A DNA stretch of 64,000 nt. Origin: Chionoecetes opilio. Lineage: Eukaryota > Arthropoda > Malacostraca > Decapoda > Majidae. Position numbers and translations under genes: made by a program. Below the pieces are notes generated by a model. It saw only the letters and a list, made by a program, of their open reading frames with translations, was not told where the DNA came from and did no database searches. The stretch is from contig JACEEZ010025357.1 of the NCBI GenBank assembly GCA_016584305.1, forward strand, positions 25,001 to 89,000. The letters are read 5' to 3'. Position 1 is the stretch's first letter, and each line of letters begins with the position of its first letter. Shown in pieces: positions 42,310 to 53,394 of the stretch.

Positions 42310-42446
42310 AACAGCACGGGTTGTATTACTTGTACTCAAGTAGGAATATGACAACGCTCATAGAGTGTGAATAAGTCGTAGAATCCGTGAATCACATACT
42401 GATCCCGGCCACTATGCTGCAGTGTCCAGAAATTTGTTGTTTGTAT
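42310..42446 (-). pseudogene. Harbinger transposase fragment, third piece
   Basis: Continues the peptide of 43961-44215: the - strand from 42446 reads NNKFLDTAA, stop, WPGS..DSRIL, the W-P-G-S-x-x-D-S motif around the second catalytic Asp of Harbinger/PIF transposases. It is separated from the previous piece by a hAT-type element. Confidence 0.65.
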
Positions 42447-43741
42447 CAGGGCTTTGAAACGGTTTAATGGAATGAAAACGAAAACCGAAACAAACAAAAT
42501 TGTACACGGAACAAAAACCGAAACAAAAACGTTATCATATTTACTATTCTGGAGCGAAAACGCTATTTTAAAATCTCTGTAACCGGTTAATATCGTTTTT
42601 TTTTTTCGTTCCATGCCACATTTGGTCAATAATCCATTTGCACTTCCAGTAGCCAAATGATTTAAGTAAATACATCTGTATTACATACATACATAAACTA
42701 ACTTTATGGTATTAATTCACTTGGCAATTGACGATGTGGTTTTGTTTCAAATAGTATCATATGCACCATTTTTCATTTAATTTGTGAAGAGCAACTATTT
42801 TTTACCTTTTATAATTATGAATTTTTGTCTTCGTGATATGCATCACGTTCCCTTATTTTATTACACCTTCCGTTCGTGCAATCATTGAGCTCTGATGCTG
42901 TAGTTGGGTTTAAGAACATGCTTAGATTAATATCCAGTATTCGAAAATGGATATAATATATCGTGAATATGTGCTTAAACTTTTAACTGTGTTCATAGCC
43001 TAATGCTTAATGCACTAAAATTCAGTGTGAGCGTCCTAAGTTCGTGTCCTTGGAGCACCACATGTAGTCATTGATATCATTGATTAGGTATATTTGATTA
43101 GTGGGTTGGTGATATTACAAATTAATAAATTTTTTGTCATATATGTACATTATTAATAAATGATTTAGTGATTAATTGTTTTCATGTTTTTACGGCAACT
43201 GAGATTGCATACTCCTACACAACGCTTCCTGTATTGTATATGTAAATGTGTTGCCTTATTTAAGTCGTATAATAATATAGTTCTTACGACATCTAAGGAT
43301 TTGATTTTGTTGGATACTGTGCACCATGAAATGTATGACTTTATTACCATCTATAAAAATGTAGTCATGTATAGGCATTATTATTTATTAGGGTTAATAG
43401 CATGTTCAATACATGGTTTGAGAATAACGTTCTAACTGGTTTTCATTTCTTTCTAACCGGTTCAGGAATGGTAGGTTTGGAGGAGGAACGAAAAAAGAAA
43501 CTTTATTACTTCCGCCAACGAAGTTGGAGGGGTTATGTTTTCACCCTGATCTGTCTGTCTGTCTGTTTGTTAGTGTGCAGGATTTCTCGAAAAGTTACCA
43601 ATAGATTTGAACCAAACTCAGTATACCAAGTCTATTTGGTATAAGGAAGAACTGATTTAATTTTGGATGAAATCTATTGACAACTGTTGCCATGGCAACC
43701 AATTGATGAAATATTCGGCCGGAGGTATGTGCTCATACTGA

Positions 43742-43824
<83 letters not shown>

Positions 43825-43960
43825 CACAACTGTTGCCATAGCAACCAATTGATGAAATATTCGGGCGGAGGTATGCGCTCTACTGAGTGCCCCCCCCCTA
43901 GTTAATACTGTTTTTGATCGGAACGAACCGTTTGAAAAATACTTTCGTTTTCAAGCCCTG
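42447..43960. mobile_element. hAT-type element inside the Harbinger pseudogene
   Basis: Ends CAGGGCTTTGAAACGG and, inverted, CAGGGCTTGAAAACG. Flanking 8-mers GTTTGTAT (42439-42446) and GCTTGTAT (43961-43968) differ by one base. It carries no recognised transposase. It contains an internal copy of the CCGCCAACGAAGTTGGAG repeat (43513-43900). Confidence 0.8.
43513..43900 (+). mobile_element. CCGCCAACGAAG repeat element, copy a
   Basis: Starts CTTCCGCCAACGAAGTTGGA, passes TCTGTCTGTCTGTTTGTTAG and AAGTCTATTTGGTATAAGGA, and ends with two versions of a GTTGCCATGGCAACCAATTG...GGCGGAGGTATG module separated by a (TA)n tract (43746-43822). Repeats with CCTCCGCC/GGCGGAGG ends are widespread in marine animals; the superfamily is not settled here. 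Confidence 0.65.
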
Positions 43961-44215
43961 GCTTGTATCAAATACAACTTGGACGTTGATGGTCTGCTGT
44001 CCTTTCCTGTTCACATACTCAACTTTGTATTCCTTTAGGGCAACATTTCGCACATGAGTTCTATGACATCTATGACACCATGAGTCTGTGACACCGATTA
44101 CATTGCTCTTTCCTGCAAACTCCATAAATTATCTCTTCTTAGCCACAGTTCCTTCTGGGGTGTGGGGAAACTTGATGAACCTTCGAAGTATGTCAAGGGA
44201 TGAAAGTTGCATACA
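43961..44215 (-). pseudogene. Harbinger transposase fragment, central piece
   Basis: The - strand reads RRFIKFPHTPEGTVAKK, stop, FMEFAGKSNVIGVTDSWCHR, then KEYKVEYVNRKGQQTINVQV and VFDT. The V-I-G-V-T-D motif holds the first catalytic Asp, and YVNRKG-x2-x-INVQVV is a Harbinger/PIF hallmark. The domain cuts and pastes elements with 3-bp targets. It is interrupted on both sides by other transposons. Confidence 0.72.
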
Positions 44216-44220
44216 CTGTT

Positions 44221-44410
44221 TATTAATTATACTAGACACAACTGCACTCACTGAGCTCTAGGGAACGACTGCCCGCTCACTCCACACCGTATGTCTTGTC
44301 ACGTGATCACCAGTGATGACGTTATGAGCCAGCTGATGATATGGCAGTCTGCCATTGGTTCACGCCGTGGCGGGCGTGTTCAAAGAAGTGACTGTGCTAA
44401 TATATTAACA
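44221..44410 (-). repeat. Copia 3' LTR
   Basis: On the - strand starts TGTTAATATATTAGCACAG and ends AGTATAATTAATA, so TG...TA rather than TG...CA. A purine-rich run (AAAGAAAAGAAAAAAA) precedes it. Confidence 0.9.
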
Positions 44411-44804
44411 CACTCGCTATTTTTTTTTTTTTTCTTTTCTTTGTGTGTCCCCTTTAGTACATACAACTATGTACAATTGTATGTTCACCAATATACATAT
44501 TTACACCTATACATGTTGCTGATGACAGTCAACACCTAATCCCGACTGACTGCCTCCCGCAGCCGCACAGTCGACGCGCCCTTCTTGGTAAGGCAGTCTG
44601 CCAGTTGCTTCGATGTCTCCACCCACGTTACCTCCTTCAATTCCCCTTGATCCAACATATCTCGAGCACTGATATATCAATCCTCAGATGCTTGTTGTCC
44701 ACCAATTTATAGGTGTATAGGGCTTCCACTACGCTACGGTTGTCCACAAAACACCTGATAGGGATCCTCCCACATCCGGAGATCTTCTGCAGAATACTGC
44801 CCAC

Positions 44805-45432
44805 TTACACCGCAGTACTAGCACCATCCAGAAGTGCCAGGGTCTCCGCAGCAAGAGTTGAATTGACCACCTGTCGAACCTTCCTTGACTGCCAGTAAAT
44901 AGGGCCCCGTACATTATTAGTGTCACACAGAAAGATGATAAAGCCCCCTTGAGACCCATGTCCCTGCAGGTTGGCGAAGGATGCGTCAGCGTAGCACTCA
45001 ATGTGGCACTCGTCTAAAGGTCTAATCCTCGGGATAAACAACCCAACATTATCCGTTTTCACATGCTCAATCACCTTATTTAGTCTCAATATGTCAGACA
45101 CCGTAGCCTTTGGAATTGAAACACTCAGCTCGCACACATCGAACGCTATATCCGGGCGAGTGTGAGTAGCCATCCAATTTAGTTGCCCGACCAACGCACG
45201 ATATTCTGTTTTCTCTCTTTCTGACAAATCACTCGTCTTCTCCAATGCCCGACGCTTGCTAAGGGCAACCAGATTCAACGATGCTCCATACTGAAACTGG
45301 TCGATTGTGATACCGCCGTCCTCTGTGGTAACTACGTTGAGCCTCACATACTTAAAGCACTCGGAATCGAAAGACCCGACCTGGAAGGTTCTACGCAACT
45401 GGTTTATGACGTGCTGCTCAAAGTTCATAGTA
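44805..45432 (-). pseudogene. Copia RT end and RNase H
   Basis: NQLRRTFQVGSF, YRALVGQLNWMATHTRPDIA, IECYADASFANLQGHGSQGG (RNase H Asp) and YWQSRKVRQVVNSTLAAETLA (catalytic Glu). Further decay follows towards the polypurine run at 44411-44440. This is the usual Copia C-terminal order. Confidence 0.87.
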
Positions 45433-46254
45433 CAGTAAACCCTTCATGCTCGCGGGTTTCAGGCTCGCGGATTTGATTACTCGCGGGTTTTCAACCCCCC
45501 CCCCCTTTTTTTTTTTTTTTTTTTTTTATTATTTTTTTTTTTTTCCCCTCCCTCCCAATTGCTTGCTCTCTACAGGGGCCTTATCCGCCCATGTATGGAG
45601 TATGTCTCACATGTTTGGGGAGGATCCACTCATACAGCTCTCCTAAACAGGGTTGAGTCAAAAGCTTTTCGTCTCATCAACTCCTCTCCTCTGACTGACT
45701 GTCTTCAATCTTTAAATCACCGCCGCAATGTTGCTTCTCTTGCTCTCCTCTACCGTTATTTTCATGCTCACTGCTCTTCTGAACTTGCGAACTGCATGCC
45801 TCCCCCCCTCCCGCGGCCTCGCTGTACAAGACTTTCTACTCATTCTCATCCCTATTCTGTCCATCTTACTAATGCAAGAGTTAATCAGTATCTTTACTCT
45901 TTCATCCCTTTCACTGGTAAACTCTGGAACTCTTTTCCTGTATCTATTTTTCCACTTTCCTATGACTTAAATCTTTTCAAAAGAAGAGTAACAAGACACC
46001 TCCCGAACTAAATTGGCTCACCCCTGTTTTTATTTTATTCTCTTACTGTCTTCTTTATAGGGACTGACAACTAAGCGGGCTTTGTGTTAACCATTTTTGT
46101 TGTGCCCTTGGCCAGTTCCTTGTGATGTAAAAAAAACAAAAAAAACAAAACAAAAACTATGGGGTAAATGAATGGACTAATGTCATGCTCGCGGATTTAC
46201 GATACTCGCGGGTGTCTCTGTTCCCTAACCCCCGCGAGCATGAAGGGTTTATTG
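45433..46254. mobile_element. Pogo-like element inside Copia RT, carrying a LINE tail
   Basis: Inverted ends CAGTAAACCCTTCATGCTCG and CGAGCATGAAGGGTTTATTG with TA on both outer sides (45431-45432, 46255-46256). Copia reading is continuous across the TA. Subterminal repeats GATTACTCGCGGGTTTT/GATACTCGCGGGTG also match. The interior is a 5'-truncated LINE. Confidence 0.87.
45555..46157 (+). mobile_element. 5'-truncated Jockey-type LINE with A-rich tail
   Basis: The open frame 45559-46011 encodes YRGLIRPCMEYVSHVWGGST, AFRLINSSPLTDCLQSL, ARVNQYLYSFIPFTGKLWNS and FKRRVTRHL, then stop. A 3' UTR ends in AAAACAAAAAAAACAAAAC (46129-46157). It is the post-RT tail of the family also present antisense at 13374-14007. 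Confidence 0.82.
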
Positions 46255-46885
46255 TACCAGCCCACAAGAAGTCATCCACATATACACATATGATACCCTC
46301 TGTTCCACCATGTTGGCTCCAAGAAAACAATGCAGGGTCCAGGGACGAAATCTTGGCACCGAGACATATCAGCTGTTCCTTCACACTCATGTACCATTGT
46401 CTGGCCGCGTCACACAAACCATACACCGTCTTCCTCAGATGCCACAATAAGTCATTGTCGAACTCAGGAGGAGATATCAGGTACACTTCACGCTCTATTT
46501 TGTTCCCTTGGAGGTACGCAGCGTGTATATCCATTGTGTGGCACACCCAACCATTAGCTGAGGCGAGTACCATTGCCAAATGAACAGCCTCCTTTGAACA
46601 AGTGGGAGAATTCTTCTGCAGCCCTATGGTGTCCTCCTCAAAGCCCCGGGCTACCAAACGTGCCTTCACAATAGTCTTCCCTTCCTTCAGCTTTTCTGTG
46701 ACCACCCAACGTACAGATATAGCTTGTTGACCCACATTCTCCACCTCTTCATACACCTCCTTGGTCCTCCAATTCTCAATCTCTTTTTCCTTAGCACACA
46801 CCACCTCATCTGTATTAAACAACACAAGCATTTCTGTCGCCTCGTCCATTGTTTCCCATGACGTAAAATCTCTGTCCAGATCCAT
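46255..46885 (-). pseudogene. Copia reverse transcriptase, first part
   Basis: RWVVTEKLKEGKTIVKARLV, VCHTMDIHAAYLQGNKIERE (first Asp), LRKTVYGLCDAARQWY and ICVYVDDFLWAG (Asp pair). The reading stops at a TA dinucleotide (46255-46256) where the pogo-like element entered, and resumes in frame at 45432 with TMNFEQHVI. Confidence 0.88.
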
Positions 46886-47352
46886 CCAATTAATGTTACC
46901 ATCTTGTCACTCTTAATGTTGTAGCAGTTGGTGGTATCGAACCGTCGCCTTCCCCGTCCCGACTAACATTCTACCTGATATCCACTCACCACTCGCTTTA
47001 TCAGCGACCTGATCCTTTGACCCGCTTTAACTCTCACTACAGGATTGCCAACACCCGAGGCACTCGCACCCGTGTCCGTCTGCGCGAACGTACCGTGTGT
47101 GGCCATCCACAGCCACCTGCGCCCCCTCACCCACAACATCAACAATTTCACCAGGAGGTCGTCATCATCCAAGTCCATCTCTGAATCCCCGAATCCAAGC
47201 TCCAAATCACTAACGCACACTAGGAACTCGCAGAGCACTGGTATTGGAATAAGGCACATTCCTCATTATGACACTGCAGCAGATCACCACTGGTCGGTGC
47301 CGTGGCAATTCGACATGTGTGCACCCATAACACACATTCATTCCACCGTGCT

Positions 47353-48348
47353 TCACCTAAAAATTAGTTTTCCGTCTTTCCCAATTATGGTACCTGGTCC
47401 GCGCCACTTATTACTGTCTAGACGCTTGTAGTAAACATCATCTCCGTAGTGTAGGTCTCGGGGGTCGCTGTCTCTCACATTATGACGAAGTGCTCTAGTC
47501 AGCCTTTCACTAGATTCCGCTACGGTAAATGCTCTCCGTGCCGCGTGAAGGGCATTCAGGTTATCCTTCACTATACCTGCAGGTGTGGCCTCGCCGTCTA
47601 GCGCCGGTAGGTTATCATAAAAGGTCTCAGGAATCCCAGGGTTCTGGCCAAATACCAACTGGTTGGGCGAGAAACCTGAAAATGTTGACAGTGCATTCCT
47701 GGCAGCCACAGCCCAAGCCAGAGCAACATCCAAATCACAGCCAGGACAATCCACCAAAATCTTGCTTACCATTCCTCCCAACACAGCATTGAGCCTCTCA
47801 CAAACACCATTACTCCAAGGGCTTTCAGCTGCCGTTGTCATAATCTTAACATTGAATGCCTCACCTAGAGACCTCATATCTGAATTATTAAATTCACAGC
47901 CATTATCTCATAAGATTTTTCCTGGGGCACCAAATAGCACAACCCAACCGAGAAATATTCCCCGAATAATAGTGCCTGCATTCTTGTCTGGAACAACCAC
48001 AGATGTACAATATCTTGTATACAGGTCCACTATCACCAAGAAATACTTCTTGCCCCATGACTTAAGGTCCATGGCAATCACCTCGTTAAACCTGCTAGCC
48101 AACGGGACACTCACCACTGGTCTCGGGCTCGGTTTCTTATACCGTTTACACACTGAACAGTCACTTGTCACTTTATCAATCCTCCGTTCCAGGTTCGAGT
48201 CCCTAATATCGGCATCTCTCACAAGCTTCTTCAATTTTTCTACTGTAGGGTGTCCAAACTGACGATGAAGTTTCAAGGCCCTCTTCTCGATGTCCCCATC
48301 CTTGTAGAGTGCCATGAGTGCCTCAGCTATACTAACTTCCCCGTCTAG
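47353..48348 (-). pseudogene. Copia integrase
   Basis: A zinc site (LHRQFGHPTVEKLKKLV with SDCSVCKRYKK), then VIAMDLKSWGKKYFLVIVD (first Asp), a TGA at about 47905, DNGCEFNN (second Asp), SPWSNGVCERLNAVLGG (Glu) and NQLVFGQNP. A further in-frame TGA lies near 48348. Confidence 0.87.
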
Positions 48349-48748
48349 TCATGCCAATAACGGCACCAGATAGTGTCCTGACGATGATGTACGTAGATTG
48401 ACGACGTCCCTTTTTCCGCCCACTTCGATTTGATTTGTCTCACAGTTGATTATCATTTTGGCTCTTTTCATAGAAGATCTACTCAGCAACAATGGTAAAT
48501 TACAGTTCACCACCTCAGAGGTCACATTGGCACGCATATTTCCTATACAGGGAAATGTAACTTTCTTGAAGGAAGTCACAGAAATACCATTGCCAAATGT
48601 GAAGCTGGAATTAGAGCATTCCTCTTTCACAAGTCCACGCTCATATTCAGTCAACCCATTTACATACGCTGCGAGCCAACTGAACCACACACCGTGGTTG
48701 TACAACCTGTATCAAGGATGGCACACCCCTTCGATTGACTCACTAGTT
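48349..48748 (-). pseudogene. Copia aspartic protease
   Basis: The - strand at about 48725-48685 reads ILDTGCTTTVCGSV, the D-T-G active site. It is followed in another frame by VNGLTEYERGLVKEECSNSS and SFKKVTFPCIGNMRANV, and then SGHYLVPL at the border with integrase. Confidence 0.78.
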
Positions 48749-49639
48749 TCAATAAATTGTCCTCGCTATCTTATCATTCACATAGCCCACGAATAAGTTC
48801 ACTGGTTCCTCAACGTGTCCACCATGGCCTCCTTTGTTTTCGTAGGCGTCAGGGCAATCACGTGCCCAGTGATATATTGATTCACAAATAGCACATTTGG
48901 ATATTGTATCATGTGCCCCCATAGGGTTTTTCTTCCTCCTATCCTGTCTTTGACGTCCACTATTACCACGCCCACATGCATAGCCTTGCGGTCCCCGCCA
49001 ACCACGTCTACCTCGACTGGTTCCGCCCACATACAGGGCTTCCTCACTTGCACCAACATTGCCCTCATTTTCCACAAATTAATGTTCCAATTTTATCTGT
49101 ATGTGGGCGCTCAGTCCCTTCGCACCACTCAAAAATATTCGGTTGAGTGTCGCCTTCATGTTATCGTATCTTACCACCTGTGTTGCCGACATGACTAATT
49201 GCTTCTCTCTTTCCTCTAACAAACATGAAGCCAATAACATAAAGGCCAACACCGAATCATCAAGCTTCAATCCCTGCTTTGTAACACCATGGTACGTATG
49301 TTCAAACTCTGACAGAAAGTCCTTAATCTCTGCTCTCTCTTTTCTCCGTAGGCTATACAAAGCCTCAAATGCTGCAAATTTCCTTCTTCCTTCATCGACC
49401 AAAAATACATCATCCAGTCTCTTCATTAACACTTCCACGCCATCCTCTACCTCCAACTTGGTCTTATCAATTTCCGACGAAGCACTTCTGGCCCGCCCGG
49501 AAAGTGACAGATGTATCGCCAGCGCTCCCTTCTTTTTTTCTATCGTCGTAAGTCTGCACCACACACCTACATCCTCCTTCCACATTTCGTATTCTTCATC
49601 ACGCTCCAATTTCGGAGGCCACTTCAGTGAACACGCCAT
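48749..49639 (-). pseudogene. Copia gag
   Basis: The first frame starts MACSLKWPPKLERDEEYEMW and includes SLRRKERAEIKDFLSEFEH, a UBN2-like gag region. One TAA (near 49079) breaks it, and the same frame then continues with an Arg/Gly-rich stretch and a zinc knuckle CAICESIYHWARDC (C-x2-C-x4-H-x4-C). Gag forms the particle and binds the RNA. Confidence 0.85.
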
Positions 49640-49671
49640 TAGTGCAGTTGTGAACTACGCTCTGCTACCAC

Positions 49672-49861
49672 TATTAATTATACTAGACACAACTGCACTC
49701 ACTGAGCTCTAGGGAACGACTGCCCGCTCACTCCACACCGTATGTCTTGTCACGTGATCACCAGTGATGACGTTATGAGCCAGCCGATGATATGGCGGTC
49801 TGCCATTGGTTCAATCCGTGGCGGGCGTGTTCAAAAAAGTGACTGTGCTAATATATTAACA
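49672..49861 (-). repeat. Copia 5' LTR
   Basis: Nearly identical to the 3' LTR; only a few substitutions were seen (for example GCCAGCCGATG against GCCAGCTGATG), suggesting a fairly recent insertion. Confidence 0.9.
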
Positions 49862-49866
49862 CTGTT

Positions 49867-49960
49867 TTTTTACATGTTCTGCTTATTATTTGTAGTGACG
49901 GGCCCAAATCATCACTGCTGCATTTTTTCTGTGGTAAGGTATCTTAAGAGTTTTTATCAC
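49867..49960 (-). pseudogene. Harbinger transposase fragment, N-terminal piece
   Basis: The - strand reads LLRYLTTEKMQQ, a short lesion, then SDDLGPSLQIISRTCKK. The A-L-R-F-L-A-T-x-x-M-Q-x...D-x-L-G-x-S-Q-x-x-x-S-R pattern is the helix-turn-helix region of Harbinger transposases. It joins the piece at 44215 across the Copia insertion. Confidence 0.65.
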
Positions 49961-49961
49961 T

Positions 49962-50242
49962 AACAACTTTCATCACTTTTTTTGGTCAATCCCCTTGGAT
50001 GTTAATAAAAATATATTCCTTTACTTGGTGAGGCTGGCGCCCTGTGTCTGCCCTTTGTTTCACACAGGTAGGGTAGGGGTTATTAGAATAGAGCTAGGCT
50101 CCTTCCAGCATTCATAATTTCATCGGATCCTGAATCCACCAGAACATCATAAAAAAAATGTTGTACCTTAAACCCTTGGTGCAAATGTATTTGTCTATTC
50201 TGTTACATATTTTTAATTTGTTTAATTTTCTTTATTTTCTAG
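49962..50242. other. Intron sequence before Arp8 exon
   Basis: No element recognised. It ends in the acceptor of the exon at 50243 (TTTATTTTCTAG). Confidence 0.5.
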
Positions 50243-50410
50243 CACTTGGAAGCTCAAGCTAGCATAATACTACATCCAGGATCTCGCTACCTGCGAATTG
50301 GTAGACCTTCAGACAGTGTCCCTCACACAATACTACATGCCATCGCACGTCACAAGCAAAGTGGCAAGCTGTCTTACAGTGATCCTTTTCTGGTGCCACA
50401 TGTCAAGTTG
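50243..50410 (+). CDS. Arp8: Arp8 (actin-related protein 8) internal exon, N-terminal part
   Basis: This 168-nt exon encodes 56 codons in phase 0 at both ends. It follows a pyrimidine-rich AG acceptor (AG at 50241-50242) and ends at a strong GTAAGT donor (50411). The peptide has the Arp8 signature IILHPGSRYLRIGRPSD followed by HAIARHK and a downstream YSDPFLV. This matches the start of the actin fold in ACTR8 proteins, where HPGS replaces the DNGS phosphate loop of actin. Arp8 is a nuclear subunit of the INO80 chromatin-remodelling complex that binds nucleosomes and DNA. The identification rests on the peptide of this exon plus the next one at 60176-60412, which continues the same family in order and phase. 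No start-codon exon was found, so this is an internal exon. Confidence 0.87.
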
Positions 50411-51625
50411 GTAAGTTAACATACGTGTATATGTGTTTACAATATTTTGTTCCCTTACAAATTCTCATATTGTGGTGGGCGAGCAAGAAAGGTCTTAGGC
50501 TTGTATGCAGAGCGAAGAAGCGCATGTACAAGCCCTTCTTGAAAGGGCTTGTAGGTCCCCTCTCGCCCAGAGAGCGAGAGGGGCGGGCAAAAGCAAAGGG
50601 GAATGAAGGGCGAAGGGCGAGGACGAGGACATGGGTGACCCCATGTCTTCGTGGGAGATGAGTTTTATTTCTTGCTTTTATTTGTGCTGTATATGTATGA
50701 AATACTGCATAAGATGAAGGACAATTGCAAGAAAAAAATAATACAGTTGGCATATGAGGTTATTTTCTCCGAAAACTGTTCTCATATCTAGGGATTTGAA
50801 GAGGATAAAGGTCTGTGATTCACCATACCAGACGTCAACACCGCTGCCAACTGCAAAACTCAATCACCTTTTAACAGGAAATTTACAGTATTTTACAAAG
50901 TGATCTATTGCATTGTGTGAAGAGACTGGTTAGGACAGAATTATTCATGGTTATTGCTTGCTACACAGCATCTTAGCGGTCAGGAAAATGTTGTGTTTTC
51001 TGTCGAATCCGGCATGTCTGGTCTGCTCTGCTGGCTAATCAGCCTAAATCAGGTCTACCAACTCAGTCCTAGTCCAGTAGCAGGCATGGGATAAGCTTTG
51101 TCGTGGGCTTTCAGTGCTTTTATTGACTATTGGATCTGTTGCTATTTGAAATTTTATCAATGTTTATTGCTGTTGTTGAGATTGTTGTATAGGTTAAATG
51201 ATGCTGCTCGTGTGTCGGAATAGTTTGAGCTTCGTGTGCTCCCGGCGTGTATGAGTAAGGCCCGGTTACAAGAATTAGACATTTTCCATCGCGTACACGA
51301 TCGTGCGTGGGGCGCCCAACAGTTGGGACACCGACGTGTTCAGTTTCAGGGACGGCCATAGAGCCCCATCGGCATGAGGACCCGATGTCATGAGCGAGGT
51401 GTACCAACCCGTGCGATAAATAGATTGATAATATTTACTACTAGAAAGAAATTCATTCCTGTCATTTCCATCATGAATTATTGTTTTCTATAACAAAAAA
51501 AAAAAAAAAAATTTTTTATTAACAATGCTTTTTTCAATAAAAAGAGGTGGTACAAAAAGATTTCACAGGTTCTGAGGTTGGTTATTTGAGTTACCATAAC
51601 AACGCCACAATGGCGATCCAGTTGA

Positions 51626-51889
<264 letters not shown>

Positions 51890-52879
51890 CATTTCGAAAA
51901 GGTAACTGCAAAAAAGTATCTAACATATACATTCAATCTTAGTTAATATGCTGTTCACTTGTATCCCTATAGACTGTGTGAATACTGAGCGGGTATTGGT
52001 GTTATTTAGGGCTGTGAGGATCTACTGAGGAATCATATGAGCCCTGGTGATGTCCTATGATGCTATCACAGGCGTGGTAGTTGATCAGTCTTCTGCAGGA
52101 AGACACAGGTAAGGTGGATGACAATGTGTCGTCATGAGGGATGGATGGACGCCCGCCTCTGCCAGTAGGTGGCGCGGACGTCCGAGTGTCTTGAGTTCAC
52201 GGCAACTGAAAATTATGAATAAGCTGTCTTTTTGGCTTAGTAACAGTCTTGATTCTTCCTCAAAAATGTGTCACCTATTGAATTTGTTGATTATTATTGA
52301 TGTTCAATTAAATTATTTAATCATATATGGTGCTCATCGATTATCTCGTCGGTAGGGTGGTACCGCCCGATGATTTTTTCCTGATCGGGCACACGATGGG
52401 GATGAAAACACACTGATCTTGAAACTGAGCCGTCGGGCATTTTCACGCCGAGACCCTATAGGGCACTCGACAAGACCTTCTTGCAACTGACCCTAAGGGC
52501 GAAGAGCGAGGACTAGGGCGAAGACCTACATGGTCGAGTGTCAGGTAATGTAGAGAAGGCAGAGGTCTTAACCTCAGCCTTCGTCACTCTACATACAAGC
52601 CTTAATTTCCTTTTAAGGAATTGTTCAGGCAATCTCCTACTTACACAAATTTAAGTTACATACAAACATAGTGTTCCCTCGCTATATGATGTCTGACTTT
52701 GCAATATTTCCCATATACGATCGATTTCTTTAGTGCCCTTTGCTCTTTTTACGAGCAAAGCTCTTGTTTGATTTTGCAATTGCGCGTTCAATCCGTAGCC
52801 TGCAATGGCCCAAGTGCCTCCGATATCAAACCCAAGAGAGCCAGGAAGAGCTTAAGTTTTGTCTCCTTTCATCACAGTT
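51890..52879. other. No gene seen; intronic
   Basis: At 52670 AGTGTTCCCTCGCTATATGA resembles a pogo/Tigger terminus without a visible partner. Otherwise featureless. Confidence 0.4.
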
Positions 52880-53243
52880 TTCACTTGTTCCTTGTTCCTT
52901 TTTCTCCATTTTCACATTTTGCTTTAAGCTCATTATTTACATTTTTCAATTTCCCCATTTCGTTTTTTTACTCCTCATTTTCCTATGCTCTTTGCTTTTT
53001 CTTCCTTTTCAGTTCACCGAGTTCAACTTTCAGTCCTTCAATTTCATCATACCTTGGATCATTCCCTTCATACACTTGAACTCCTTAACCAGTCTCTTGA
53101 TGTCTAGTCTTGTCTTATCACCATCTTCCTCCAATTTGGTCACTCTGGAGTGTAACTTTCCTACCTTTCCATCTTCAATGAACCCAGAGAAGTCCAATAG
53201 AGTCCTTTTAGGCTGTGATTCAGTTCAAGGAGTGTCCGCCATC
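52880..53243 (-). pseudogene. Possible LINE ORF1 (coiled-coil) start
   Basis: The - strand from ATGGCGGACACTCC has one early stop, then FSGFIEDGKVGKLHSRVTKL, EEDGDKTRLDIKRLVKEF and KCMKGMIQGMMKLK. This is a charged, heptad-like stretch typical of LINE ORF1 or gag coiled coils. No further domain. The assignment is tentative. Confidence 0.35.
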
Positions 53244-53394
53244 TTTTAATTTTGTGATCAACTTTTCTAGATACCCTCCTACTTGGACCACACCCTGCTC
53301 ATGCTCTATATAAACACTTAGTTAGGCTCCTGGGCAGATGCTGCACTCCCTGTAGCATCCTCGTCTCCCGTCTTCCGTCATGGTCTTCAGTATA

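Larger units (their letters stand above)
44221..49861 (-). mobile_element. Full-length Copia-type LTR retrotransposon
   Basis: LTRs of exactly 190 bp (44221-44410 and 49672-49861) are flanked by CTGTT (44216-44220 and 49862-49866). On the - strand the order is gag, protease, integrase, RT, RNase H, with integrase before RT as in Copia. The primer site TGGTAGCAGAGC is 2-3 bases inside the 5' LTR. It is interrupted by a pogo-like element (45433-46254) and several stops. The resemblance to crustacean GalEa elements is inferred from the host range and sequence style. Confidence 0.92.

Noticed and set aside
47045..49712. Several + strand ORFs over 100 codons
   Set aside because: Shadows of the antisense Copia gag, protease and integrase, whose motifs are clear on the - strand.
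52699..53249. Hydrophobic Phe/Ser-rich ORFs on the + strand
   Set aside because: They look like membrane proteins only because the antisense strand encodes a Lys/Glu-rich coiled-coil-like stretch and the region is T-rich.
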